64,000 nt of DNA, from the NCBI GenBank assembly GCA_900539775.1, contig UQDL01000003.1:163116-227115 (forward strand). Direction: 5' to 3'. Below, in pieces: positions 17,335-26,036 of the stretch. The position numbers and the translations under genes were made by a program. Origin of the DNA: an uncultured Anaerotruncus sp. (GTDB lineage: Bacteria; Bacillota; Clostridia; Oscillospirales; Acutalibacteraceae). Each line of letters begins with the position of its first letter. Position 1 is the stretch's first letter. The notes beneath the pieces are model-generated. The model did no database searches and was not told the origin of the DNA. It worked only from the letters and a program-made list of their open reading frames with translations.

Positions 17335-17868
17335 TTATGAATTAAACAATTTTTTATCAAGCTTTCTGTTTATGATAACATAATAAAGCACCGTTCCGAG
17401 CACAGCCATAACCCCAAGCTCACCGGCAGCAACGAGACCGCCCTGAAGCAAGAAATCGGCAAACTTAAACGAACCGCTTATCATAAACGTTTCTATTTCC
17501 CAGCCGATAACAATGCCGTTCCACACAGCCGGCATAAGCATTGCGGCAATCGGATAAGACTTGATTTTAACATTGCGCAGCAAATACATACAAACCGCAG
17601 AGCCCAAAGTTGCAAGCGAGCCGAATATCATATCAAGCGGCAAGCCGGAGCCGATGTTATAAATATTTGAAAGCACACAGCCGAGGGTTAAACCCGGAAT
17701 TGCGGCAGGCGTGAACAAGGCAAGCACATTAAGCACCTCAGACACACGAAACTGCACGGCGGCAGAGGTGCTGCCGGGCCAAAGCAGATTTTGCGCATAA
17801 GTAAGAGCCGCATACATTGCCGCAATAACGGCAGCCTGCACAATAAACGATACTTTTTTGTTTTTCAT
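17335..17868 (-). CDS. queT: QueT family queuosine-precursor transporter
   Basis: A 177-residue integral membrane protein with five to six helices, matching the S component (substrate-binding subunit) of the QueT/COG4708 group of energy-coupling factor transporters that import queuosine precursors. The conserved AALYAALTYAQNLLWPGSTSAAVQFRVSE-type region is recognisable in its N-terminal third. The leader upstream is a preQ1-type riboswitch, which strongly supports the assignment. Transport needs the shared EcfA/A'/T module, which is not in this window. Starts at ATG 17868 with AAGGAG spaced well. Confidence 0.92.
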   Translation of the reverse strand: MKNKKVSFIVQAAVIAAMYAALTYAQNLLWPGSTSAAVQFRVSEVLNVLALFTPAAIPGLTLGCVLSNIYNIGSGLPLDMIFGSLATLGSAVCMYLLRNVKIKSYPIAAMLMPAVWNGIVIGWEIETFMISGSFKFADFLLQGGLVAAGELGVMAVLGTVLYYVIINRKLDKKLFNS

Positions 17869-17880
17869 GATTCAATTTTC

Positions 17881-17943
17881 TCCTTAGTTTTGTTTTTAGA
17901 AGTCTGCGAACACAGACTGGTCAGGATTTTGCGAACTGACGGT
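17881..17943 (-). ncRNA. preQ1 riboswitch, probably class III
   Basis: The queT leader (minus strand) contains hairpin GTCAG/CTGAC with an 11-base loop, a second hairpin AGTCTG/CAGACT, then an A-rich tail CTAAAAACAAAACTAAGG in which ACTAAGGAG holds the ribosome site. An A-rich tail that pairs back into a hairpin loop and overlaps the ribosome site is the design of preQ1 riboswitches, and class III is known mainly from Ruminococcaceae ahead of queT. Ligand binding would hide the ribosome site. The class is inferred from gene and taxon; the exact pseudoknot was not verified. Confidence 0.75.
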
Positions 17944-17947
17944 TAGT

Positions 17948-17976
17948 ATTATAAAGTATTGCTTTACAAAAATCAA
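17948..17976 (-). promoter_or_regulatory. Promoter of queT
   Basis: Minus strand TTGATT (17976-17971) and TATAAT (17953-17948) are spaced by 17 bp. The expected start near 17941 is at the first bases of the riboswitch. Confidence 0.75.
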
Positions 17977-17984
17977 TAAAAAAC

Positions 17985-18013
17985 TTGAATAAATTATTTT
18001 GCTTTGGTACAAT
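17985..18013 (+). promoter_or_regulatory. Promoter of the beta-mannosidase gene
   Basis: TTGAAT (17985-17990) and TACAAT (18008-18013) are spaced by 17 bp. The divergent queT promoter ends only nine bases away. Confidence 0.65.
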
Positions 18014-18064
18014 AAACTTATAAATAAGCATAAATTTTATGTTCATTCATTTAAGGGGATTTTT

Positions 18065-20518
18065 ATGGAAAGAATGTCTTTGGCGGGCAAATGGATTTTG
18101 CACCTTGATAAACAAGACCGTGATTATGAAACAGAGGTGCCGACATCGGATTACAATGCACTGCTGAAAAACAAAATTATAGACGACCCGTTTTATAAAA
18201 CAAACGAACAAAAATGCCTGTATGTTGCCGAAACAGGCAAAAGCTTTAAACGAAGCTTTAAAATATCGCAAGAGCAGCTTGAATACAGAAAAGCCTTGCT
18301 TCGCTGCCAAATGCTTGACACAATTGCCCAAATTTACATAAACGATAAATTGGCAAATATTTCAAGCAATGCCTATGTTTGCAGCGAAACAAATATAACG
18401 GATTATTTACACGAGGGCGAAAATTCAATTGAAATTCATTTTATTTCACCTGTTCAATATGTTAAAGCCAAGCAGGAGGAAGAGCCGCTTCCCGCAAACG
18501 CAAACGGCATAAACGGTGTTGCGCACATTCGCAAACCGGCATGCCATTTCGGATGGGATTGGGGCATAAACATGCCCGTTTCGGGAATATTCGGAAATAT
18601 AGAAATTCTTTTTTACAACAATGAAATTCGTGATTTTTGGGTGCGCCAAGAGCATTTGGAAAACGGCACGGTTAAAGTGCACATAAGAGCAAACAAGAGG
18701 CTTGACGGCAGCGGCGAAATCACCGCTCCGAACGGCGAGCGCATACCGTTTGGAATTGAAAACGGCAAAGCAAAGGTAATAATTGAGAAACCTCAGCTTT
18801 GGTGGACCCGTGAGCTTTCCGGCAACGAATCTCAGCCGCTTTACACCATTGCCATAGGCAGCGTGAAGAAGCGAATAGGGCTGCGCACAATTGAGCTTGA
18901 CAGAAGCAACGATGAATACGGCGCCGATTTCAAATTTATTTTAAACGGAGTGCCGATTTTTGCAAAGGGTGCAAATGTTATTCCGCCGGATGCCATGCCG
19001 GACAGAATCGGCAAAAGCACAGCAGAAAAAATAGTTTCAGATGCCGTGCACGCCAATTTTAACATGATAAGAATTTGGGGAGGCGGCTATTACGGCTCCG
19101 ACGAATTATATGACCTTTGCGACGAAAAAGGAATTTTGGTTTGGCAGGATTTCATGTTTGCCTGCCTCATGTATCCTTTTTATGACGAAGCATTTATCAA
19201 AAATGTGCTCGGCGAAGTAAAATACAATGTTCGCAGAATATCAAGCCACCCTTCTCTTGCGCTTTGGTGCGGCAACAACGAAATCGAATTTATGTTTCAG
19301 CATCTGCCGGCAAGCCTGAAAATCGTTAAGAGTTACAAAGAATTCTTCTATGAAATTCTGCCGGGAGAGCTTAGAAGATATGACAAAAACACCCCATATA
19401 TTGAAACTTCACCCATCGGCAGCGAATTCAGAAAAGACATTACCGCAGACAAATGCGGCGACACACATATGTGGCATGTTTGGCACGGAAGCAAGGATTT
19501 AAGCTATTACGGCAAGCGATACACAAGATTCTGCAGCGAATACGGAATGGAATCTCTGCCGAGCGAAGACTGCATTTTGCAATTTGCAACACAAAAAGAT
19601 ATGGATCTTAAATCCGATGTTATGCTCAGCCATCAAAAATGCAAAAGCGGCAACGACAAAATGCTGTTTTACCTCTATGAAAAATTCAACAAGCCGGCAA
19701 AATTTACGGATTTGATTTATTTAACAGGGCTTGTTCAGGCTGAGTGCGTGGCAAACGGAGCAGAGCACTGGCGCAGAAACAAAGGGCGTTGCAACGGAGC
19801 ACTGTGGTGGCAAATGAACGACTGCTGGGGTGCACCGAGTTGGTCCTCCGTTGATTATTTCGGAAAATGGAAGCCGCTTATGTATGCGGGAAAAAGAATT
19901 TTTGAGCCTATAACCGTTTCTTTGCGACAGACAGACGGCGGTTTTGAACTATATGTGCTTAATGACACATTAAACGATGAAGAATACACAGCCGTTGTTT
20001 CGCTGAAAGATTTTACGGGTAAAGAACTTCGCAGCAAATCATTGCTTGTTAACTCAAATGCAGGCAAGGCGCAAAAAGCATTTTTCATTTCTGCAAAGGG
20101 ATTGAAAAAAAGCACATGCTTTGCACAGGCAGAGCTCCGCAAAAACAACAAAGCCGTCATAAGCCGCACGGCAATTATGCTGCCTGAGCGCAAATTAAAA
20201 TTGCAGCATGCAAAAATAACGATTCACCTCTGCAAAAACGAGATGACTCTTGAGAGCAATACCTATGCAAGATCTGTGTTTGTGGACATAAAGGGCGAAA
20301 GCGTTCCGCTTTCAGACAACTGCTTTGACCTTGTTCCGGGTGAAAAGAAAACAATCTATCTTGAAAAAGATTGCAAAATAGATCCAAAATCAATCAGCGT
20401 AAAATGCGTTAACAACATTACTTACGCAGGCAGTGATGCCGAAAGAATAAGATTTCGCAAAGCATTTTCCGCACAGCCGATGAACATTGCAAATAAGATT
20501 TATTATTCAATAAGCTGA
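18065..20518 (+). CDS. Glycoside hydrolase family 2 beta-mannosidase
   Basis: This 817-residue enzyme should remove terminal beta-mannose from oligosaccharides, probably in the cytoplasm because no signal peptide is present. An N-terminal jelly-roll, Ig-like and TIM-barrel order fits GH2 beta-mannosidases. The acid/base glutamate is Glu406 in WCGNNE and the nucleophile is Glu492 in CSEYGME; the mannosidase-specific HFGWDWG motif is also present near residue 160. The ATG at 18065 with AAGGGGA upstream is preferred over the open frame's beginning 22 codons earlier. It is monocistronic with its own promoter and terminator; no mannan-specific transporter lies next to it. Confidence 0.92.
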   Translation: MERMSLAGKWILHLDKQDRDYETEVPTSDYNALLKNKIIDDPFYKTNEQKCLYVAETGKSFKRSFKISQEQLEYRKALLRCQMLDTIAQIYINDKLANISSNAYVCSETNITDYLHEGENSIEIHFISPVQYVKAKQEEEPLPANANGINGVAHIRKPACHFGWDWGINMPVSGIFGNIEILFYNNEIRDFWVRQEHLENGTVKVHIRANKRLDGSGEITAPNGERIPFGIENGKAKVIIEKPQLWWTRELSGNESQPLYTIAIGSVKKRIGLRTIELDRSNDEYGADFKFILNGVPIFAKGANVIPPDAMPDRIGKSTAEKIVSDAVHANFNMIRIWGGGYYGSDELYDLCDEKGILVWQDFMFACLMYPFYDEAFIKNVLGEVKYNVRRISSHPSLALWCGNNEIEFMFQHLPASLKIVKSYKEFFYEILPGELRRYDKNTPYIETSPIGSEFRKDITADKCGDTHMWHVWHGSKDLSYYGKRYTRFCSEYGMESLPSEDCILQFATQKDMDLKSDVMLSHQKCKSGNDKMLFYLYEKFNKPAKFTDLIYLTGLVQAECVANGAEHWRRNKGRCNGALWWQMNDCWGAPSWSSVDYFGKWKPLMYAGKRIFEPITVSLRQTDGGFELYVLNDTLNDEEYTAVVSLKDFTGKELRSKSLLVNSNAGKAQKAFFISAKGLKKSTCFAQAELRKNNKAVISRTAIMLPERKLKLQHAKITIHLCKNEMTLESNTYARSVFVDIKGESVPLSDNCFDLVPGEKKTIYLEKDCKIDPKSISVKCVNNITYAGSDAERIRFRKAFSAQPMNIANKIYYSIS

Positions 20519-20602
20519 TTTTATGCGGCAAGTGTTTCAAAGCGCAAGATTTTAATCTTTTAACCGAATGCATGCGGCGGTATTTAAACAGAAATAAAAA
20601 TA

Positions 20603-20638
20603 AGGACGGCGGAATTTAATCCGTCGTCCTGTTTTTTT
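20603..20638 (+). terminator. Terminator after beta-mannosidase
   Basis: Stem AGGACGGCGGA/TCCGTCGTCCT (one wobble) with a short A/T loop, followed by GTTTTTTT. It also ends close to the convergent amidohydrolase stop. Confidence 0.88.
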
Positions 20639-20651
20639 GCGCAATGTGAAA

Positions 20652-21932
20652 TCAATCATAATACTTATCAAGCTCGGTTTCGCATTTTTCATATTTTTTA
20701 ATTTTTGGATTCTTATAAATCTTTCCCCTTGCCACAACCATAAACGGCTGAGAAAGAGCTCTGAAATCATCGAGCGGGTTTGAATTTGAAACAAGAATAT
20801 CGGCGCATTTGCCCTGCTCAATACTGCCCGTAACATCATCTATTCCAAGAATTCCGGCATTAACAAGCGTTGCCGTGTGCAGCGCAAACGAAGCAGAAAC
20901 GCCAACATTTTTTTCAAAATAATGAAGTTCTCGCCACATATTGTAATGAGTTGTATACGGGCAACCCGTATCGGTGCCGAGCCCAACGGTTATACCGTTT
21001 TCAAGAGCGGTTTTCGAGCCGATAACCATATTGTTGAAAACAACATTGGAATTATATTGAACCGCCTCTGAAATTCCGAGAGTTTCCCTTTCAAATTTTG
21101 CCATCGGCAAAGCAGGCGAAAGAGTGCAAACCATTACGGCATTATGCTTTTTAAAGGCATCGATTTCTCTTTGGGTAAGCGTTGAACCGTGCTCTATTGA
21201 ATCAACGCCGTTTTCAACTGCGGTGCGCACACCCTCAGGGCTTTGCACATGTGCCGCAACCTTCAGTCCGTATTTGTGAGCACGATCGCAGCAAGCCTTA
21301 ATCATATCTGCCTGCATCATCAGCCTGCCGGGCTCGCCCTTAACCTTGGCATCCATAACACCGCCCGTTATCATCAGCTTTATTAAATCAACACCGTGCG
21401 AATTCAAATCATCCACCATCTCGGCGGCCTCTTCCGGGGTTTTCGCCGCCCTTGCAACTGAGCCTACCATATGCCCGTTTGGCACGCCGATTGCGTAATC
21501 TGCGGCAAGAATTCTCGGTCCCTCTGCCTTGCCGGCATTTATTCTGTTTCTGAGAGTTGTGTCAAAATCACCGAGGCCGCCGACTGCACGCACCGTGGTT
21601 ACACCCGACATAAGCCCCTGCATTGCATAATCTTGGCAAATTTTTATAACAATTTCCCTCATAAAGGAAGAAGAAAGAGCAAGCTTTGCAAGCTTATCTG
21701 CTTTAAGAGGCTTGTTTTTCGGTTTGCCGCCCGCCGGCAGATGCACATGCAAATTTATAAGACCAGGCATTAAATATTTACCGGTTAAATCTATAACCTC
21801 ATCGCTGCTTTTCGGCGCAACGCTGCCTATTTCCGTTATTATTCCGTTTTCTATTGCCACATCCGTTCCCGGCTTTGGCTGCATATCCAAAGTGCCGTCA
21901 AGCAAAGTGCAGTTTTTAAAAACAGTTCTCAT
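20652..21932 (-). CDS. Metal-dependent amidohydrolase
   Basis: A 426-residue enzyme of the amidohydrolase superfamily (imidazolonepropionase/prolidase-like branch). Metal-site features are HVH in NLHVHLPAGG near residue 61, the lysine segment LIKLMITGGV, a histidine in VAAHVQSPEG, a histidine in DSIEHGSTL and the aspartate in GLGTDTGCP. The N-terminal and C-terminal beta-sandwich segments are complete. It would hydrolyse an amide or cyclic amide in the cytoplasm; substrate unknown. Peptide-like (Xaa-Pro or Xaa-Arg) or carboxylate-hydantoin substrates are known for relatives. It stands apart from the upstream phosphotransferase gene (86-base gap). Confidence 0.85.
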   Translation of the reverse strand: MRTVFKNCTLLDGTLDMQPKPGTDVAIENGIITEIGSVAPKSSDEVIDLTGKYLMPGLINLHVHLPAGGKPKNKPLKADKLAKLALSSSFMREIVIKICQDYAMQGLMSGVTTVRAVGGLGDFDTTLRNRINAGKAEGPRILAADYAIGVPNGHMVGSVARAAKTPEEAAEMVDDLNSHGVDLIKLMITGGVMDAKVKGEPGRLMMQADMIKACCDRAHKYGLKVAAHVQSPEGVRTAVENGVDSIEHGSTLTQREIDAFKKHNAVMVCTLSPALPMAKFERETLGISEAVQYNSNVVFNNMVIGSKTALENGITVGLGTDTGCPYTTHYNMWRELHYFEKNVGVSASFALHTATLVNAGILGIDDVTGSIEQGKCADILVSNSNPLDDFRALSQPFMVVARGKIYKNPKIKKYEKCETELDKYYD

Positions 21933-22017
21933 ATTAAAGCCCCCTCATATAAAAATCAAAGTGTTTTTCTTATTCACGCATAAAATGCATATCAAATAAA
22001 TTCAAGGCATTCGATTT

Positions 22018-22911
22018 CTAATTGATTTTCGCAAGTTCTTTCAACAGCCGCCTGCTTCTGTATTTCAAATATCCGAAATCGATTTTACCAAGCGTTTTAT
22101 ACCAATAAAGCTCGTTAAAAAGAGCATAAAGTTCAAGTTTAGCATCACAATAAAGAGATGTTTTAACCTTGCTTTTATAAATATCATAAAGTTGAAGCCG
22201 TTTACCGCAGCCGACTGTTAGCCCAAAAAGTTCATATTCAGGCTCTGCCCACATAACATTAAACGGATCCACAACACCCACAAGCTTGCCCTTTTGCGGA
22301 TTGATTATAAAATTCGGCATCCAATAATCTCCGTGAATTAAAGTAGGCTCGCCTGTATTGCCGCCAAGCAGCTTCGGAAGTGAATTCAATCCCTCACAAA
22401 CTGCTTCTTTAACAATATTCGGCACATCTGATTTTTGGGAAAAATCGGCAATTTTGTTTGCAAATTTTCTATAATAATCAAGCCAAGTATCATAAACGGC
22501 GTTTTCAACAGGGCCGAATTTATCGCTGTGCACAGAATGGATTTTAATCAGATTAGCAATTATTTCATTTGCCAGTTTTTCCTTATTCGGCTTCAACATA
22601 AACAAAAGCGATTTTGCGCTTGCCTCGCGCCCTTCAAAAAACTGCATAGCGAGCACGCCGCAATCGCCTGATTTTGCAACGAAATATAACTTCGGCAATT
22701 TGCAATCAACACGGCTTGATATGAAATTTATTCTTTCATATTCATCAAAAGCAAGCTTTGTATTTTTGCATACTTTAACCGCAATTACGCCCTGCGGCAA
22801 ATCTACAATCACTTTATAAACTTCTGCGCTTGCTCCCCGTCCGATTTTTTCAAAGCCGAGAATGCGGCATTTCAAGTTTTCTTCAACAAGCGATATTACC
22901 TCGGCTTTCAT
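22018..22911 (-). CDS. Aminoglycoside/choline-kinase-like phosphotransferase
   Basis: A 297-residue protein with the eukaryotic-like kinase fold. The Gly-rich segment KIGRGASAEVYKV and the ATP lysine (IAVKVCK) open the domain; the Brenner motif LIHGDYWMPNF supplies the catalytic aspartate and GVVDPFN the metal-binding aspartate. ATG 22911 with GGCGGTG upstream is chosen over 40 extra open codons. Relatives phosphorylate fructosamines, aminoglycosides, choline or homoserine; nothing here fixes the substrate, and a resistance role should not be assumed. Confidence 0.8.
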   Translation of the reverse strand: MKAEVISLVEENLKCRILGFEKIGRGASAEVYKVIVDLPQGVIAVKVCKNTKLAFDEYERINFISSRVDCKLPKLYFVAKSGDCGVLAMQFFEGREASAKSLLFMLKPNKEKLANEIIANLIKIHSVHSDKFGPVENAVYDTWLDYYRKFANKIADFSQKSDVPNIVKEAVCEGLNSLPKLLGGNTGEPTLIHGDYWMPNFIINPQKGKLVGVVDPFNVMWAEPEYELFGLTVGCGKRLQLYDIYKSKVKTSLYCDAKLELYALFNELYWYKTLGKIDFGYLKYRSRRLLKELAKIN

Positions 22912-23035
22912 TCTGCACCGCCTTAAACCAATATATTTCAATTCTACACAATCGGGTGATAATTGTAAATTGAAAAAATGCACAAAAAAGCACCCGAAAA
23001 TTAGGCAACAAAGGATGTGATTTGTAAGCAAAAAA

Positions 23036-23063
23036 AAACGGTTGTCCTTACGGACAACCGTTT
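23036..23063 (-). terminator. Terminator of gap
   Basis: Perfect stem AAACGGTTGTCC/GGACAACCGTTT around a four-base loop, followed on the minus strand by a long T run. It lies 20 bases after the gap stop codon. Confidence 0.92.
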
Positions 23064-23082
23064 AAAAAACAAATATCAACTA

Positions 23083-24117
23083 TTAGCCAAGCTCTGAGAA
23101 GTACTTGATTGTGCGAACCATCTGAGAAGTGTAGCTGTTTTCGTTATCATACCAAGAAACAACCTGAACTTCATAAGTGTTGTCGCCGATCGGAAGAACC
23201 ATAGTCTGAGTAGAATCAAAGAGTGAGCCATAGCGCATACCAACGATATCGGAAGAAACGATAAGATCGGTGTTGTAACCGAAGGATTCTGTTTCCTCTG
23301 CCTTCATTGCTGCATTGATTGCATCAATTGTAACTTCCTTATCTGTTTTGATAACAGCAGTGAGGATAGTTGTTGAGCCTGTGGGAGTAGGAACACGCTG
23401 AGCAGAGCCGATAAGCTTGCCGTTGAGCTCAGGAATTACAAGGCCGATTGCCTTTGCAGCACCTGTTGAGTTAGGAACGATGTTAACAGCACCTGCACGA
23501 GCACGACGAAGATCGCCTTTTCTCTGAGGACCGTCAAGAATCATTTGATCGCCTGTGTAAGCGTGAATTGTGCACATGATACCGCTCTGAATAGGAGCAA
23601 AATCATTAAGAGCCTTAGCCATGGGAGCAAGGCAGTTTGTTGTGCAAGAAGCAGCGGAAATAACAGTATCTTCCGGCTTAAGAGTTTCGTGGTTTACATT
23701 GTAAACGATAGTGGGAAGATCGTTGCCTGCGGGAGCAGAAATAACAACCTTGCGAGCACCTGCCTGAATATGAGCAGAAGCCTTTTCTTTAGAGGTGTAG
23801 AAACCTGTGCATTCAAGAACAACGTCTACGCCAAGCTTGCCCCAAGGAAGATCGGCAGCGTTGGGCATTTTGTAGATAACGATTTTTTTACCGTCAACTA
23901 CGATATAGTTATCTTCGCCTTCACCTTCGTGGAAGTCTACAGTGTGACCCTGAGCAACATAGTTACCCTGAGATGAATCGTACTTGAGAAGATGAGCAAG
24001 CATTTTTGCGCTTGTAAGATCGTTGATAGCAACAACTTCATAGCCTTCTGCACCGAACATCTGACGGAATGCAAGACGGCCGATACGGCCGAAACCGTTA
24101 ATAGCAACTTTTACCAT
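23083..24117 (-). CDS. gap: Glyceraldehyde-3-phosphate dehydrogenase
   Basis: The 344-residue glycolytic enzyme oxidises glyceraldehyde 3-phosphate to 1,3-bisphosphoglycerate with NAD. The Rossmann motif INGFGRIGR opens the protein; the catalytic cysteine is Cys158 in SCTTNCLAP, and the HAYTGDQ segment with its catalytic histidine follows. The codon choice is more biased than in the neighbours (frequent AAC, CTT, GTA), as expected for a highly expressed gene. It is monocistronic, with promoter at 24181-24209, an inverted repeat near the transcription start and a strong terminator. No pgk or tpi gene is adjacent. Confidence 0.97.
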   Translation of the reverse strand: MVKVAINGFGRIGRLAFRQMFGAEGYEVVAINDLTSAKMLAHLLKYDSSQGNYVAQGHTVDFHEGEGEDNYIVVDGKKIVIYKMPNAADLPWGKLGVDVVLECTGFYTSKEKASAHIQAGARKVVISAPAGNDLPTIVYNVNHETLKPEDTVISAASCTTNCLAPMAKALNDFAPIQSGIMCTIHAYTGDQMILDGPQRKGDLRRARAGAVNIVPNSTGAAKAIGLVIPELNGKLIGSAQRVPTPTGSTTILTAVIKTDKEVTIDAINAAMKAEETESFGYNTDLIVSSDIVGMRYGSLFDSTQTMVLPIGDNTYEVQVVSWYDNENSYTSQMVRTIKYFSELG

Positions 24118-24147
24118 TGGATTATACCTCCGAAAAAATTAAATACT

Positions 24148-24170
24148 AAAATGTTGATTGACAACATTTT
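24148..24170 (-). promoter_or_regulatory. Perfect inverted repeat at the gap transcription start
   Basis: AAAATGTTG (24148-24156) and CAACATTTT (24162-24170) are perfectly complementary around five bases. The repeat lies just after the predicted start of transcription, where a repressor could block initiation; as RNA it would be a 5' hairpin that stabilises the message. It does not match a Rex site. Confidence 0.55.
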
Positions 24171-24180
24171 GTCGATATCT

Positions 24181-24209
24181 ATTCTATACTGTTTTGCCTC
24201 GAATATCAA
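24181..24209 (-). promoter_or_regulatory. Promoter of gap
   Basis: Minus strand TTGATA (24209-24204) and TAGAAT (24186-24181), spacing 17 bp. Confidence 0.65.
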
Positions 24210-24345
24210 GCAATTTTTGCCATTTGAAAAACTTTGTTAAATCTAACCAAAAAGGCGTGAGTTAAAAGGCCTTATTATATTTATTTTTTGCTTTACGCCG
24301 CATACAGCGTTCACTATATGTGAAAATGTGAAAATCCGTTTGCAA

Positions 24346-25665
24346 TCACTTTTCGGTATCTGCCGCCTGCGCCTTGCGCCGGTTGTGCAAAAGCACGGCA
24401 ATAGGAATTAAAGAAAACACTGCCACGGCTGCCGCCGCAAGAAAAATATTTGGGGTTGGAATTGTTTTAACAACACCGAGTTCCTCATAAGTTTGATTAT
24501 TGTTTGCAATAACGGCTGCGCCGATATAAGGGCCGGTTATCATTGGAATCAGCACCTGAAACACCATCCGCACACCCTGAAACAAACCCACTTTATCGTT
24601 TGGAGTATAGTCTCTGATTGTGCCGCAAACAGCGGCAGATGTAACGAGAAATGCACTCATCATTATTATGCCGATAATTATGAGCAAAGCCATATTTTCG
24701 CCGTTAACAAAATACATCAAAACAAAACCTGCGGTTAATATAATTGCTGCAGGCAGCAAAAACTTAACCTTGCCCACCTTATCGATAACACCGCCGAGCA
24801 AAACCGAAACGACTGCCGAAACAACAAGAATTGCGCCGAGCGGAATTGCATAATTTTCTATTCCGAGTGTTTTTTCGAGATAAATTATAAGATAGGGCAT
24901 AAAAACCTGATAAGCAATATTAAAAATACAAAATGCCGCAAATGCCACATAAAGCATTTTATTTGCCTTAACGGTTGACGGCTTAAAGCCATATATAATG
25001 TTTTTAAAATAATTTTCGTTGTTTGCTTTGATTCCTGGCTTATCTTTTAAGAAAAACAAGCCTAAAACGCCCACAACAGTGGTGGTGATGCCCACAATAA
25101 GGAAAAAAGTTTTCCATTCGCCGCGCTGCTTATAGCCATCCAAAAGGCCGAAAACAACAAGGATTGCCAAAAGCGGCAGCGCCTGCATAACCGTTTCAGC
25201 TCTGCCTCTGTTTGTGTTGTCAGTAACATCGGTTACCCAACTGTTGAATGCGGCATCAAATCCGGTTGAACCGAAGAAGGTCATAACGCAATCCATAACG
25301 ATTATTATAAGCGATGCTGTGGCAACCGCATTTGCGGAGTGAAACAGCTTTTCCGTGTTTCCAACGGTTATAAAGCCGAATGATGCAGTAACAATGCCCC
25401 AAATTATGTATCCGACTGTTATAAACACCTTGCGCTTTCCGAGCTTATCCGAAAGCGCACCCATAATAAGCGTTGTCAGCGCTGCAGTTACAGCGGAAGC
25501 GGCAACCATGGCTGCAATGTCATTTGCCGTGCCGCCTACGGCATCAAACAAATAAACATTGAAATACATATTTTCAATTACCCAAGCAAGCTGCCCCGCA
25601 AGACCGAAAAACAAAATACTTACCCAAATTCTTGCACCGAGCTTAGTTGATTTAGCTTTTTCCAT
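24346..25665 (-). CDS. MFS transporter (sugar/cation symporter-like)
   Basis: A 439-residue carrier with twelve hydrophobic helices and the loop motif GALSDKLGKRKVFI after helix 2, as in the major facilitator and glycoside-pentoside-hexuronide group. It opens with a GARIWVSILFFGLAGQLAWVIE-like helix also seen in SLC45-type sugar carriers. ATG 25665 follows AGAGGTGA; the open frame extends seven codons further. A TTGACA hexamer lies close upstream, so it may have its own promoter, downstream of the RNA candidate at 25894-26001. The substrate is probably a sugar but is not fixed by sequence. Confidence 0.82.
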   Translation of the reverse strand: MEKAKSTKLGARIWVSILFFGLAGQLAWVIENMYFNVYLFDAVGGTANDIAAMVAASAVTAALTTLIMGALSDKLGKRKVFITVGYIIWGIVTASFGFITVGNTEKLFHSANAVATASLIIIVMDCVMTFFGSTGFDAAFNSWVTDVTDNTNRGRAETVMQALPLLAILVVFGLLDGYKQRGEWKTFFLIVGITTTVVGVLGLFFLKDKPGIKANNENYFKNIIYGFKPSTVKANKMLYVAFAAFCIFNIAYQVFMPYLIIYLEKTLGIENYAIPLGAILVVSAVVSVLLGGVIDKVGKVKFLLPAAIILTAGFVLMYFVNGENMALLIIIGIIMMSAFLVTSAAVCGTIRDYTPNDKVGLFQGVRMVFQVLIPMITGPYIGAAVIANNNQTYEELGVVKTIPTPNIFLAAAAVAVFSLIPIAVLLHNRRKAQAADTEK

Positions 25666-25893
25666 AAAATCACCTCTATGCCCCAATTATTGCACAATTT
25701 ACAAATTTGTCAATACACACAAACGATTTTTTGTATAAATTTTGCATAAACAATCTAAAAGAATCGTATTTTAAGCTTGTGCTATACTCAAAAAAGCCAT
25801 TCGAGTCAGGGCAAAGCAATGCCGACCTGATGCTCTTAACAAGCTTATAAGGAAACCGAAAGCAAAAGCTCGAACGATTAAGCCCGAGCAATA
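25666..25893. other. Non-coding leader with several hairpins
   Basis: No convincing gene. On the minus strand there is a GCTCG/CGAGC hairpin (25869-25889) followed by TTTT, and a compound hairpin around TCAGG/CCTGA with inner GGCA/TGCC (about 25806-25832) followed by TTTTTT after a gap. A TTGACA at about 25708-25713 may serve the MFS gene. Confidence 0.4.
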
Positions 25894-25926
25894 AACAAAA
25901 AAAGACCCCGACAATAAAAGCCGGGG
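25894..25926 (-). terminator. Intrinsic terminator of the RNA candidate
   Basis: Minus strand stem CCCCGGC/GTCGGGG (seven pairs, one wobble) with a seven-base loop and TCTTTTTTT. Confidence 0.8.
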
Positions 25927-26001
25927 CACAAACCCAAAAAGCAATATACAAGCCGCACGGCGTGGTACTTGCCGCCAATCCGTCAACCGCTTATATGTTG
26001 C
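25894..26001 (-). ncRNA. Candidate structured small RNA or riboswitch
   Basis: A promoter at 26008-26036 would start a transcript at about 26001. Its first 13 bases (GCAACATATAAGC) pair with 25953-25941 (GCTTGTATATTGC; one mismatch, one wobble), enclosing 35 bases with a GGCG/CGCC hairpin whose loop reads GCAAGTACCA. A U-rich spacer and an intrinsic terminator (stem at 25906-25926) end it after about 108 bases. Either an independent small RNA or a riboswitch with terminator upstream of the MFS gene. I do not recognise the class. Confidence 0.5.
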
Positions 26002-26007
26002 AAATAT

Positions 26008-26036
26008 AATATAACACATTTAAAACAAAAAGGCAA
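26008..26036 (-). promoter_or_regulatory. Promoter of the RNA candidate
   Basis: Minus strand TTGCCT (26036-26031) and TATATT (26013-26008), spacing 17 bp. Confidence 0.55.

Noticed and set aside
25676..26019. Minus-strand frames of 82-100 codons upstream of the MFS gene
   Set aside because: They run through the terminator and the paired RNA arms and show no protein-like composition.
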